Source: Microplitis mediator (lineage: Eukaryota; Arthropoda; Insecta; Hymenoptera; Braconidae). From it: a stretch of DNA of 64,000 nucleotides. A program made the translations under genes and the position numbers. Positions 1 to 9,566 of this stretch are shown here, piece by piece. The stretch's first letter is position 1. Each line of letters starts with the position of its first letter. The stretch spans positions 22,138,331-22,202,330 of the forward strand of contig NC_079970.1 of NCBI RefSeq assembly GCF_029852145.1. Reading direction: 5' to 3'. The notes beneath the pieces were generated by a model. It had not been told where the DNA came from and made no database searches. It saw nothing but the letters and a program-made list of their open reading frames with translations.

Positions 1-63
1 TTATTTTTTTTTAATGAAAAAAAAATTTTAAAAATGCCGATTTTTCGTGTTGATATTTATAAG

Positions 64-1064
64 TACACGGAAAGAAATAGTACTGGTTACTGTTCTGTGT
101 AGTAATCGACCAAAAATATAATATAAAAAAATACATACTAATATGACTGACTCATATTAGAACAGGAGTAAGTCATTGCTTAACACATGCTATTACTTTT
201 TAAACAGTAACCAATGCTGTGCTACAAAGTACATGAAACATATCCCGAGGCAAAAAATAAATTCGGATTTAAGTCTCGAAGTTCTCAATGAGGTTTTTGA
301 GGATCAATTTAGAATTTTAAGATTGACAACAGTATAGAAAGTTATCCTAGTTTAGTCCTCAAAGTAGTAATTACGACCCATTTTACCACTTTGAGGACCA
401 AACTGGAATAACATACACGGAAAGAAATTTTCTTTAAAAATTATCGTTAAATTCTCTGTAATAGTGGGGCGAATGGCACAACCTAATCGTTTGTTGGCAA
501 GTGAAATAATTCTTAAGTTTTTTTTAACAAATTTTGCCGTAGTCTACTGTAAATTTTATTCGGTTTTCGGTAAATTTTATGAAGTTTACCACACAATAAA
601 TAAATTTTTTCGTAATTTTTATTTAAAAAATGGTAATATATAAAATCGCCGCATTATGTCCCACGATTACAGTGAATTTAACGGTAATTTTTAAAGAAAA
701 TTTATTTCCGTGTATGTTATTCCAGTTTGGTCCTCAAAGTGGTAAAATGGGTCGTAACTACAACTTTGAGGACTGGGATAACTTTCTACCCTGTTGTCAA
801 TCTTTAAATTCTAAATTGATCCTCAAAAACCTCATTGAGAACTTCGAGACTTAAATCCGAATTTATTTTTTGCCTCGGGATATGTTTCATGTACTATGTA
901 GCACAGCATTGGTTACTGTTTAAAAAGTAATAGCATGTGTAAAGCAATGACTTACTCCTGTTCTAATATGAGTCAGTCATATTAGTATGTATTTTTTTTA
1001 TATTATATTTTTGGTCGATTACTACGCAGAACAGTAACCAGTACTATCTATTTCTTTCCGTGTA
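64..1064. mobile_element. 1.0-kb foldback element with a second element at its centre
   Basis: Two arms of about 350 bases, 64-414 and 715-1064, are near-perfect inverted copies: TACACGGAAAGAAATAG at the left, CTATTTCTTTCCGTGTA at the right. Inside the point where the arms would meet (CTGGAATAACA / TGTTATTCCAG) sits another 300-bp element (about 414-715) with its own ACACGGAAAGAAATTTTC ends. Both are bounded by TA. No coding capacity. The right end stops about 30 bases from the E11 donor of ens. Confidence 0.85.
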
Positions 1065-1093
1065 TAGTTTTGGTTTATAAAAGCCATGCTCAC

Positions 1094-1276
1094 TGTGTCG
1101 CTCTGTGACAGTAACGCCAGTTCCGGCAATAGAAGCGGGTCGCGGACGTCGCGGGGTCGTTGATGTGCGAGGACGCAGATTGACGTTACTACTAGCCACG
1201 CTGCTGTTGCTCTGTTGGCTCATGGAACTGTGAGGTCTTGATGGACTGCTTGGTGTCACTTCACCGCTCCGGATAC
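1094..1276 (-). CDS. ens: ensconsin/MAP7 exon E11 (last coding exon visible)
   Basis: Internal coding exon of 183 bases, about residues 636-696 of the assembled protein. It joins E10 in phase 1, completing a Gly codon after the Gln run to give QQGIRSGEVTPSSPSRP, then continues with Ser/Thr/Pro/Arg-rich sequence including TPRRPRPASIAGTGV. The acceptor is TTGCATAG before GTATCCGG, with a weak pyrimidine tract. The donor is CACA before GTGAGC, again phase 1. Basic, phosphorylatable linker of this kind separates the microtubule-binding and kinesin-binding halves of MAP7 proteins. The open frame continues past the donor only into the ACACGGAAAG end of a foldback element, so those trailing codons are not protein. 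Later exons, including the MAP7 domain, must lie left of the window. Confidence 0.75.
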
Positions 1277-1375
1277 CTATGCAACCCATTTCCCATTCCC
1301 GATCAACAACAAGTTTTTTTTCTTTTTTATTTTTTATATTTTATATTCATTTTATTATTTATTGTTTAGTCACCC

Positions 1376-1393
1376 TCACTCTGGCGATCCACA
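1376..1393 (-). CDS. ens: candidate alternative terminal micro-exon of ens
   Basis: After the acceptor-like TTTCTAG, five codons (CGSPE) are followed by TGA at 1376-1378, and overlapping AATAAA signals follow on the minus strand at 1358-1363 and 1351-1356. It would follow the 1795-1835 exon in phase 0. Together they would end the protein soon after E10, without the C-terminal MAP7 domain. The TGA overlaps a GTGAGG donor-like sequence, so the block could instead be a 14-base internal micro-exon. This is inferred from splice and polyadenylation motifs alone. Confidence 0.22.
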   Translation of the reverse strand, partial: CGSPE

Positions 1394-1794
1394 CTAGAAA
1401 TTATTTTTTCAGATACATTATCTAGCCTGGTTAATATTATTGCTTTTTAGCAGAATTATAAAAAAATGAATAGTAAAATCCACCACCAATAGCGACTATG
1501 AATAAAAATATTTTTTAAAAATCTGGCAGCTCGCCACGATAAAAATAAAAGTTTAATGATTTAATTAAAAGCAATTATTGAAATTATATTACTTGTAGAA
1601 GACAATGGGAAATAAAATTTAGTTGTATAAATAAATAATAAAAAAAAATATATAAAGAATTTTTTTTTTACAGTAAAAAAAATTAATAATAAAATAATAA
1701 TGATATAGATCGATTGCACATCAAATACAAGTATATATAATTTCACTTTTTTATTTTGTTAAATTAATTATTAACAGTAAAATGTACAGCTTAC

Positions 1795-1835
1795 CGGATG
1801 CAGTTGTATTTTTTTATTACCGTATCCTCCACCAA
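1795..1835 (-). CDS. ens: candidate alternative exon of ens
   Basis: This 41-base segment has an acceptor-like CTACGATACAAG before it and a strong donor, CATCCG before GTAAGC. Joined to E10 in phase 1 it reads VGGGYGNKKIQLHP and leaves phase 0. It cannot join E11 in frame, which needs phase 1, but can join the short block at 1376-1393. That mutual compatibility is the main reason to list it. The protein is too short to compare with known families. Confidence 0.28.
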
Positions 1836-1976
1836 CTTGTATCGTAGAAAAGCACGTCTTGATGTATCAAGAGTCAGCAGTAGTGCATAAGTTTTTGTTA
1901 ATCAATTATTTGCATGCATGATTAGTGGGTAATTATTATTATTATTATTGTTATTGTTATTGTGACATTAGACTGT

Positions 1977-2538
1977 GTCAAATAAAATCGATTTTTTTCG
2001 GTCCCATATCAAAATTACGTTGAATAAAACACAAAAAAATTGGGTACCGGTTGGGCCTTCCAACTCAATTAAAAAACGCGCGCTCGCGTAAATGACATTT
2101 CTGTTCAAAAAAAAAAAATGGAAAATTTTTTTCAACTGAAATTTCATAACTCGTTAATGGATCGATAAATCGAAACGACTGAAAGATATTTTTGTAGAGA
2201 ATCTAATGCTCTACAAAAAAGGTCTCTTACAATTTTTTGATAAATCCAACCGCTCAAAAGTTATTTTTTGTGATATTGAAGTTCGCCGACGTCTAATAAT
2301 TTTTTCAATTTTTCCAAAACGATGAATTATAAAAAAAAAAATTGTACTTATACCCCCGAGGCTTCCAAACATCCTACGGACGCCTTAATTTTGATCAGGA
2401 TCCCCGTCTAAGAAATTATGTAGAAATTCTACAGCTAATCTAGACTCAGCTCCCTGAGGGTCAACCATTTTTCAGATTTTTTATGTTAAATTCAACGTAA
2501 CTTTCGTACGAGACCGAAAAAAAACAATTTTATTCGGC
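1977..2538. mobile_element. inverted-repeat element (about 560 bp)
   Basis: The ends GTCAAATAAAATCGATTTTT and AACAATTTTATTCGGCAT are inverted and imperfect, and the similarity extends inward through CGGTCCCATATC/GTACGAGACCG and ACGTTGAAT/ATTCAACGT. The inside includes TGCTCTACAAAAAA and TTTTTTGATAAATCCA blocks that recur near 49.7 kb, so the family is repeated in this window. No open frame. It lies in the E10-E11 intron. Confidence 0.65.
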
Positions 2539-2984
2539 ATAGTATTCAAAATAATTAAAATTGTTAGTTAAATATTTCCAATAATTAATTTACCCATTAA
2601 TCATTTTAATTGACAAACAAATAACTTGTTGTTAATGTGATATGATACATGCATAAGTACTTGCGTTCCCAACTCCTCGATGTAATTTAAATTAAAATTT
2701 TTTATGATACGATAATTAGTTTTTATATACAATAGTAATTATTAAATAAATTAATTAGCAGCTCTTGGGTGATTAAATGTATTAATTGATCGACCTATTT
2801 ACAGGATAACTTTGATAATTGTTATGATTATTTTACTTGTTAATTAACAATTAACGGAATAAATAATATTTGCATTTATTTAGCAGAGCTAGCAATTTGA
2901 TAGGTTATTTATAGAGCAGTGGGAGTAATTAAATAATTAATAAATGCAATGGGAAGAGTTGAGGACACGAAATACTAATCATAC
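2539..2984. other. ens: E10-E11 intron, remaining part
   Basis: AT-rich intron sequence with many TTAATTAA-like runs between the inverted-repeat element and the E10 donor. I see no exon, RNA gene or transposon end here. The rest of this intron (1277-1976) holds only the two candidate alternative exons and A/T-rich filler. Confidence 0.5.
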
Positions 2985-3485
2985 CTTGTTGCTGTTGCTG
3001 AGCGTATTGCTCACGTGCCTTTCTGCGCAGTTTCTCAGCCCTAGTCGGCCTTGGTGTCGGTACTGCACCGGGTAACGTGCCCATGCTACGCGAGTTATCA
3101 GACCGTTTAAGACTTATAGCAGCTTTATTAATGGACCCGGGCGCAGCCAAATGCGACATGCTGCGACTCATGCTGGAAGCGCCCAGGGTTTGAACGCTCT
3201 GACGTTCTGGATGATGCTGATGATTGTGATGTTGATTGTTCTGTTGTTCATTTAAAGTGCCAAGCTCACCGACGCGCGGTTTCCTCGGCTGTGCAAGCTG
3301 ATCCAGCCTGGACATAGAGTAAGTCCTACCTGGTGAACGTGTGAAGGCCTTGGCGCTTGAGCTACGACCCGACATCGGCGGTGTGTCCCTTGGCGATGGT
3401 ATCGTGGGCATCAGATCTGTTCTACGGCGATTTACGCGTAGATAAACTGCACTTGGTGTTCCTGCTGGACCATCATTCTCCTCAC
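2985..3485 (-). CDS. ens: ensconsin/MAP7 exon E10
   Basis: Largest visible coding exon (501 bases, about residues 469-635). The acceptor is TATTGCAG before GTGAGGAG; the donor is CAACAAG before GTATGA; both are phase 1. It encodes EENDGPAGTPSAVYLRVNRR, then a Ser/Pro/Arg-rich block with PTIPSPRDTPPMSGRSSS, a SMSRLDQLAQPRKPR motif typical of insect ensconsins, a Gln/His-rich stretch (QQNNQHHNHQHH), a region of repeated Ser-Met (SSMSRSMSHL), and a basic segment PTRAEKLRRKAREQYAQQQ. The coding frame extends 24 codons upstream of the first Met at 3411, so translation does not start there. The exon begins with GTGAGG, itself a donor-like sequence next to the acceptor. Confidence 0.88.
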
Positions 3486-3581
3486 CTGCAATATTTTATG
3501 CTTAAGAAAGCTACCACTAAGCAAATTTATTCGTCATCGTACATTTAACTAAACAGATATTCTTTTTTTTATTTTTTTTTA

Positions 3582-3685
3582 CCCTGCTGGAAATTTTTCG
3601 GACTTTTTTCTGAAAAATTCTGAAAAAGTCTTTAGAACTTTAGAGCTGTTTTTCAGAGAAAATTCCGAAAAATTTCCACCGGGGA
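3582..3685. mobile_element. small palindromic MITE (about 105 bp)
   Basis: CCTGCTGGAAATTTTTCGGA at the left mirrors TCCGAAAAATTTCCACCGGGG at the right around a short AAAAAGTC-rich centre. It can fold into one hairpin. No coding capacity; lies in the E9-E10 intron, about 100 bases upstream of E10's acceptor on the transcribed strand. Confidence 0.55.
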
Positions 3686-3807
3686 AGGCCGTTCTTTTTG
3701 ATAATTATGCGGTAGGTTTTTGCTTTATTTTTACGCATCAAAAAGGATTTTTTTAACTTTTTTTTTAAATCGTATGCAATTATTTTTAGATTAGTAAAAA
3801 AAAATGT

Positions 3808-3989
3808 TACTGTAAAAAATTTGCGGATTAAATTTGGAGTTGATGTAGAGCGGGTGGTTGTTTATTTATTTAATCTCCTTGGAGTAAAATGAGAGATTAT
3901 TTTAATATTAAAACTCGGATTCAGAGTAAATGTCGATTTTAAAAAAATCCAGATCACTCCGAACTAACTCCCAATTTTTTTAAGTGTAA
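3808..3989. mobile_element. CACTG-family MITE, partial copy
   Basis: Begins ACTGTAAAAAATTTGCGGAT and carries the family blocks GGAGTAAAATGAGAG, TTTTAATATTAAAACTCGGA and CAGATCACTCCGAACTAACTCC. It is diverged and has lost about the last third. Located in the E9-E10 intron; 3990-4567 is otherwise featureless AT-rich intron. Confidence 0.7.
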
Positions 3990-4567
3990 AAAAAATTAAA
4001 AGACATTTTGTGGTAAAAAATAAACAGAACCATAAAACTGCATAATTATCAAAATTTTTTATGGCCACAAAAAATTTATTTCGTTATTTAACATAAGGAT
4101 AGGGACAAAATATAGGATACAACACAAGAGATTAAATAATAATAACAAAGAGCTAAAATGCATGGAAAAAAAAATTGTATCGAACTTAATATAGTCGGCA
4201 TTGAAACGGGTGAAGACAACAAAAAAGACATGCTCTGCAGGCAACGATAACACAAAACATTTCGCATAAAACAGTGAGAAAAAAATTTCTTTAATGCAAA
4301 AAAATGCTAACGAGTGAATAAAAAGACGTGAGTGATGTGTTTATCTTTTTTTTTATGGTGTTTACTTTGAAAGTGATTAATGTTCTTTAGGAAATGGGCG
4401 TGAGTGCATGCTTACGAGGGATTAGGTAACAAACAAAATAGAAAAAAAAATGATGGAGAAAAGACGTGGCGAATTGTATTCCCGGATGCATCAGGCTCCT
4501 CCTCCGTAAAAATTCTTTATCTGAATTTTTTTGATAAAGTTTTTCTCTTTGTGCGCTTGGAACTCAC

Positions 4568-4750
4568 CACTGACCGCCTGCTGCACTGTCGCACGTCTAG
4601 TGTCACTATCCGACTTATCATCGATGGCAAAGATGTCAGTTGTGGGAGGCAGCGAGAGGCTGGCTCTCTTATTTTTCGCATGGGTTAGACAGGGATCAGG
4701 ACTAGAATTCCAATTAAACACTTCGTACATAGACGAGGACATTCTCATAT
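4568..4750 (-). CDS. ens: ensconsin/MAP7 exon E9
   Basis: 183-base exon, phase 1 in and out, about residues 408-468. The acceptor is GATTTTTTTCCAG with a good pyrimidine tract; the donor is CAGTG before GTGAGTTC. It encodes MSSSMYEVFNWNSSPDP, then KNKRASLSLPPTTDIFAID and SDSDTRRATVQQAVSG. The YEVFNWNSSP and SLPP..TDI..ID motifs match what I recall of insect ensconsin. It joins E8 through a split Asp codon and E10 through a split Gly codon. A plus-strand open frame overlapping this exon is its antisense shadow. Confidence 0.88.
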
Positions 4751-5087
4751 CTGGAAAAAAATCATCCAACCAAAATCCTTAGCTCTCTTTATTTCTTCAC
4801 TCGATTTTTCCCTCAGGAATTTATTATTTTTAAATGTCAAAGATAAATCTTTACAGACCGAGTTATTTACTCATTATTGTTATTATTGTTTTCTTTTTTC
4901 TTTTTTTAAATATTATACATGTAAAGAAAAATTGAAATGACAATGGAGTATGAGGATGGAGTGACATGTGTGTGCATCGATGCGCAACTAAAGGAAGCAA
5001 AGAGAGGAGAAAAGAGTGCATGTGAAGGAAACTTAACTTGGTACATGTCGTTACACTCTTGAATAAATAAAATAAATTATTTTTTTA
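4751..5087. other. ens: E8-E9 intron outside the repeats
   Basis: AT-rich intron sequence from the E9 acceptor to the tandem repeat; 5685-6005 is similar. No further feature is visible apart from a G/A-rich stretch near 4985-5030. Confidence 0.4.
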
Positions 5088-5684
5088 TGATACTGAAATT
5101 ACTCGACGTCTCGTAATTTTTTAATTTTTCTAAAAACGATAAATTTGAAAAATTGCACCTGCAGGTTTTTAAATTTTTTACATGTGCATATTTTTATTTT
5201 TATTTTTTTTTTCAATTCAATTGTTGAAAAAAAAAAATCAAAAATTGTTAATTGTCTGCTAACTTCAGGATCATTTTTTTTGATACTGAAATTAGCCGAC
5301 AATAATTTTTGACTTTTTTAAAAAACGGTAAATTAAAAAAAAAAAAATATTAAAAAAAATTGCACCTGCAAGTTTTTTAATTCTTTACATGTGCATATTT
5401 TTAGTTTTTCTTTTTTTTTTAATTCAACTGTTGAAAAAAAAAAATCAAAAATTGTTAATTGTCTGCTAACTTCAGGATCATTTTTTTTTATACTGAAATT
5501 AGCCGACAATAATTTTTGATTTTTTTTTTTAAATGATAAATTTAAAAAAAAAATATTTTTAAAAATTGCACCTGCAGGATTTTAAATTTTTTACATGTGC
5601 ATATTTTTAGTTTTTTGTTTTTTTCAATTCAATTGTTGAAAAAAAAATTCCAAAATTGTTAATTGTCTGCAAACTTCAGCATCA
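5088..5684. repeat. three tandem copies of a TGATACTGAA-ended element
   Basis: Three units of about 190-200 bp (5088-5273, 5281-5480, 5490-5684). Each starts TGATACTGAAATTA and ends GTCTGCTAACTTCAGGATCA, so each unit has inverted ends. Inside each is GCACCTGCA..TTTACATGTGCATATTTTTAG and TTCAATTGTTGAAAAAA. Other copies occur at 10032-10214, 46458-46634, 54623-54800 and 54811-55010. It lies in the E8-E9 intron. Confidence 0.75.
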
Positions 5685-6005
5685 TATTTTTTTCTGTATA
5701 AATTTTAAAATAAAATAATTACTCGAGGAATAATAAGTAAAATTAAATAATGGGGATTAAACATCAACATCTAGTGTAAATTCATGCCTATGACATTGAC
5801 TTTTCTTTGGTAAAAAAACAAAAAAAAAATAAATTTAATTTTAGTGAAATTACTCTGAGCCGAATTTACAACAAAATAATTTTACTGATTTATTTAAATA
5901 AATAATTTTTGAATTTTAACTTCTCTTTGTGTCTAACGAAAAGGAAATGATCGTCTAGCTTACATCAACTACTTGCAAAGCATTACTATCACTTGGGAAT
6001 CGTAC

Positions 6006-6032
6006 CTGTCGTGATGCCGGACATCCGGTTCT
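6006..6032 (-). CDS. ens: ensconsin/MAP7 micro-exon E8 (27 bases)
   Basis: Short exon of nine codons' worth, completing E7's last Glu codon and then reading NRMSGITT plus the first base of Asp. The donor ACGACAG before GTACGA is good. The acceptor is CGTCGTAG before AGAACC; an alternative acceptor two bases later would break the frame with E7, which supports the longer choice. Phase 1 on both sides, so inclusion or skipping leaves the frame unchanged. Micro-exons of this kind are often regulated by tissue, but nothing in the sequence shows that directly here. Confidence 0.7.
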
Positions 6033-6687
6033 CTACGACGTTAGTTGTCGATTGTAATACGTAATTTACGATTCAAGTTTTTTAGAAAAAAAAAGTTAAA
6101 ACTAAATTATAATGATCATGGATGTCATTAAAACATTGAAACAAATTTTTAAAAAAACCTACGCAAGTTAAAAGAGTTAATTTCATTTTTTTCGACTATT
6201 GATTTTTTATTTGTTTGTCATAAAACTTTTTCTTTCGTCCATAAAAAAGTTTGTGAAGTGAAAACGTTTAAAATCAATAGTACGAGTGACAAAGATTGGA
6301 AATAGAAAAAAATTGTCGTAAAAAATTTTGTAAAAATTTATCTGCATTGGAAATATTAAAAAAAAAAGTACCTGTTGTACTTGAACCGTAAAAAATCTTA
6401 CGTTAATAAATAAAAAGTTTATTGTTTGTGAATAAAAACTTAAACTAATAACTATAGAGAACAAAAAGCTTTAAGAATTTATTAACAAAAGATCTTAATT
6501 GCTGAAGAATAATAAACTATTAATGATCCCCGACCTTCACCGAAGTTTCCGCAGAGTGGAAGTGTCCTAAATTCGGCCCAGCAGCAAAGGCTCAAGATAA
6601 AACTTTTTCTACTCCATCATATTTTACTTAATAAAAAAAAATAAAATAAAAAAACTAGAAAGTTGAGTATTAAGTGATGAGTATCAC
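6033..6687. other. ens: E7-E8 intron
   Basis: About 650 bases of AT-rich intron. A minus-strand open frame of 85 codons at 6207-6464 is Phe/Ile/Asn-rich, as expected by chance at this base composition. The block 6520-6600 is slightly less AT-rich, but I can assign nothing to it. Confidence 0.45.
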
Positions 6688-7034
6688 CTTCGCCGGGTTT
6701 ACGATCCAGTCCACCAGCGGATGTAGCGCGTTTTTTGCTTCCATCTAGTTCGCGTTCAGAGGATCTCCTGGTGAGAGGTTGAGCTGTTGGGAACATCATT
6801 ACGTTGGTGGTTGATGTTGCTCTACGTGTTGCCCAGTATGATGAGCCGCCGGTGTCCGCGGGTTCGAGCATACGCGGTGTCGAGCTACCGAATGCAAATA
6901 CAATGTGTGATTTTTCATTTTTTTTCTTAGCTTCGATCCGTGCTTCGCGTTCTTGATTTTTACGTAGAATTGCCTCACGTCGTTCTCTCTCTGCTTCCCA
7001 TATCATGCGTTTCCTTTCCTCTACTTGAGTTCGT
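6688..7034 (-). CDS. ens: ensconsin/MAP7 exon E7: second half of microtubule-binding coiled coil
   Basis: 347-base exon, about residues 283-398. It enters in phase 2 (completing the Arg after DND in E6) and leaves in phase 1 at GGCGAAG before GTGATA. It begins RTQVEERKRMIWEAERERRE and AILRKNQEREARIEAKKK, a highly charged heptad-rich helix that continues the E6 coiled coil. HIVFAFGSSTPRMLEP follows, a conserved signature just after the microtubule-binding helix of ensconsin/MAP7 proteins, then a Ser/Thr/Arg-rich linker with SSYWATRRATSTTN, RRSSERELDGSKKRATSAGG and LDRKPGE. This exon with E6 is the strongest evidence for the gene's identity. The first Met in the frame (7006) is internal; the frame is open to the acceptor at 7035. 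Confidence 0.94.
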
Positions 7035-7140
7035 CTATCAATTAATTATTCAATTATTTTTTTAATCACATATTACATATCACATATATATACATCTATG
7101 ACTTTAACAGGAAGTGGACAGTAATAAAATGTTTATTATT

Positions 7141-8113
7141 CAGCACATTTTTATTTTTCCAAAGTTTCGGTCAATTATTTGACCTTCGTCAGGAAACTAG
7201 AAAATGAACACATGTGAGAACTAATGCAGAATTATTTTTAAAAAATTTTTATAATTAATGAATTTTATCAAATTTGGTTAATTTGTAATGAGTTGAAAAG
7301 TGGATTGTAATTTAATGTTTATTATGTTAAATATCGCGTTACTGCTCCGAGTCGAAATATTGGACGTAAATTGAACGTTCTTAACGTTTTGAACGTAAAT
7401 TGAACGCTTTTAACGTTTTGAACATAGATTGGAGTATCATAAATTGAAAACATATTTATCATAAAACTAAAACCTATTTATACTTACAATCAGAAAACAT
7501 GAGCATACCAAAAAAAAATAGTTTTTTTTCATTGCCATTTAAATATAGTGGAAACCTAAACATGCAAACATGCAAGTAACCTTCTCAATAAGACAATTTA
7601 TAGATAAATTGAAAAAAATATATATAGCCCGAACTGGGAATCGATTTTATAGCTAAAAATTGAAAAAAAATTTAAGCTTAAGAATAAGTCTACAATATGA
7701 TTAGCAATTCAAAAAAAATTATACACCCTTTTGGATTCAAACTTAGTGACTTAGGCCAAAAGGGCGGGAAAAAATATAAGTCCTTTTAGAATTAGTGACG
7801 TGATATAGTATCGCATATAACCATTGGATAATTCTGCACTAATTCTAACATGTGTTCATTTTCTAGATACCTGATGCAGCTCAAATAATACGAGTGTCAA
7901 TGCAGCAAATATCAGACAAATTTTAAATTATAAATAAACAGAGTAAATAATTTAAAAAATGCACTTAATTATTTGAAAATTTTTCAAATGCGCATTTTTC
8001 TTAAATTTAATTTTATTAATTATTTACTCTATTCATTAATAATTTAAAATTTGTCTAATGTCTGCTACATTGACACTCATAAATAATTGACCAAAAGAAC
8101 AAACTTTTATTCT
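7141..8113. mobile_element. long inverted-repeat element carrying a nested MITE
   Basis: The left arm (about 7141-7240) contains GTCAATTATTTGACCTTCGT and CTAGAAAATGAACACATGTG. The right arm has ACATGTGTTCATTTTCTAG at about 7848-7866 and AATAATTGACCAAAAG at 8083. The right arm is interrupted at 7892-8078 by a separate MITE. No open frame inside. It fills nearly all of the E6-E7 intron (7035-8198). Confidence 0.6.
7892..8078. mobile_element. GAGTGTCAATGCAG-ended MITE (copy A)
   Basis: Left end GAGTGTCAATGCAGCA..ATCAGACAAATTTTAAATTA, right end TAATTTAAAATTTGTCTAATGTCTGCTACATTGACACTC: long inverted ends. Flanked by AAATAAT on both sides, a probable target duplication, and inserted in the arm of the larger element. 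A second copy is at about 9386-9566. Confidence 0.65.
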
Positions 8114-8198
8114 GCCCTCGTTTCTGTTGATGTTTGTATTTATTTTTTGAATTCCATTTTAAAAATATAGTTAATTATTACTAATTAAATAAAATTAC

Positions 8199-8388
8199 CT
8201 ATCGTTATCTCTCAATCTAAGCTCATCGATGCGTCTTCTCCGTTCTTCATCACGTTGCTCGCGGAATTTTTGGGCAGAAAGTGCTTGTTGCTTCAATTCC
8301 TCAAGCTTTCTTTGACGTTCCTCATTTTGCCTTTCACGCACAAGCTTTGCCCTGTCCAGGTCTTTTAAACTTCCAGTTGACTCTCGTC
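8199..8388 (-). CDS. ens: ensconsin/MAP7 exon E6: first half of microtubule-binding coiled coil
   Basis: 190-base exon, about residues 220-282, phase 1 in and phase 2 out. The acceptor is GCTGTTACAG; the donor is GATAG before GTAATT. It encodes GRESTGSLKDLDRAKLVRER followed by NEERQRKLEELKQQALSAQ, KFREQRDEERRRRIDELRLR and DNDR, a long charged coiled coil dense in Glu, Arg, Lys and Gln. In MAP7 family proteins this N-terminal helix binds the microtubule lattice and is required for kinesin-1 recruitment. The longer open frame upstream of 8388 (to 8554) is intronic. Confidence 0.94.
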
Positions 8389-8718
8389 CTGTAACAGCGT
8401 CCATACAAACTTTGTTAGTTTCTAACAAGATATAACTCTCTATAAACACATATAATAAATATATTATATATATTATACAGAGAGTATATAAGTGCACTTT
8501 GTATTTAAGTACGTCAAGCACTTCCGACGTCTTCTTGACGCATGAAAGATACAACGTTAGTGAAAAGACGAGTGATAGTACAATATGTTAAGTGAAGGGA
8601 CAGTTGAATAAATGCACTAAATATTAAAAATAATATGAGAAAGTTAAATTTTTAATTTATATTGTATATATGTTTAATGTTAATTTGTTTTTTTATATAA
8701 TTTTTATTTATTTTATAC

Positions 8719-8784
8719 CTTGCTTGCCATTCTCATGGTCACCATCTAGGGAGTCTTCGTCGTAGAGACTCCGACGCTTTGAAT
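8719..8784 (-). CDS. ens: ensconsin/MAP7 exon E5
   Basis: 66-base exon, phase 1 in and out, about residues 198-219: (D)SKRRSLYDEDSLDGDHENGKQ. The acceptor is AAAATCGACAG; the donor is GCAAG before GTATAA. It joins E4 to make STSDSKRRS and E6 to make GKQGREST. The segment is acidic with one basic SKRRS patch, a possible kinase site. It can be skipped in frame. The open frame extending left and right of it on this strand is intron. Confidence 0.85.
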
Positions 8785-8995
8785 CTGTCGATTTTTTTTT
8801 TAAATTAATGATTGATGATACATTTAAATGACATAAAAAATAAATGATTGATGAAATATGATTTATTACGATAGGTAAAAGTATATATACATAAAAAATA
8901 ATATTTATGAGGGTTAACTCAAAATCAGCCATAGCATGTTAGTAAAAATTTTTTATTATAAAAAATATTAATTCTGTAAAATCAATGAATGTGAA

Positions 8996-9385
8996 TGCCC
9001 TGATTAAACAACTGAATTCAACCGAATTAAAAATTTTAATTCTGTTATATTCTGTCGAATTCTGCAAAACAGAATTCAACTGAATTGAAAATTTCAATTT
9101 GAATTAAACAGAATAAAACCGATTTAAAAATTTCAAATTCGTTTTAATTCAGTTTAATTCGGATTCAGAACCAGCAATTTTAGAATTATTTTCGAATTAA
9201 TCAGAATTAAACCGAATCGAATTATTTAAATTCGTTTTAATTTGGACAAATTCTGGTTTTCCTGCCGAATCAGACAGAATTCATTTTTAAGTTAAGTACC
9301 GAATTAACAGAATTTATCTGAATTAAATAGAATTAAAAATTTAATTCTGTTTAATTCGACCGAATTCAGTTGTTTAATCAGAGCG
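8996..9385. mobile_element. foldback element built of GAATTAAAC-like repeats
   Basis: Ends CCCTGATTAAACAACTGAATTC and GAATTCAGTTGTTTAATCAGAG are inverted. The interior alternates CAGAATTAAA/TTTAATTCTG units in both directions, giving a structure that can fold in many ways. No coding capacity. Lies in the E4-E5 intron beside copy B of the GAGTGTCAATG family. Confidence 0.7.
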
Positions 9386-9566
9386 TAGCAGCCATCAGAC
9401 AAATTTAAAATTACTAATAAATAAAGTAAACAATTAATAAAATTAAATTTTAAAAAATGCGCATTTAAAAAATTTGAAATCAAGTGCATTTTTCATAAAT
9501 ATTATTTTTTTTATTATTTGCTCTACTTATTTATAATTTTAAATTTTTCTGATGTCTGCTGCACTC
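9386..9566. mobile_element. GAGTGTCAATGCAG-family MITE (copy B)
   Basis: Contains GCCATCAGACAAATTTAAAATTA at the left and ATAATTTTAAATTTTTCTGATGTCTGCTGCACTC at the right, matching copy A at 7892-8078. Its extreme left end seems displaced by the foldback element: GAATGTGAATG lies just before 8996. The rest of the intron, 9567-10031, shows no feature. Confidence 0.55.
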
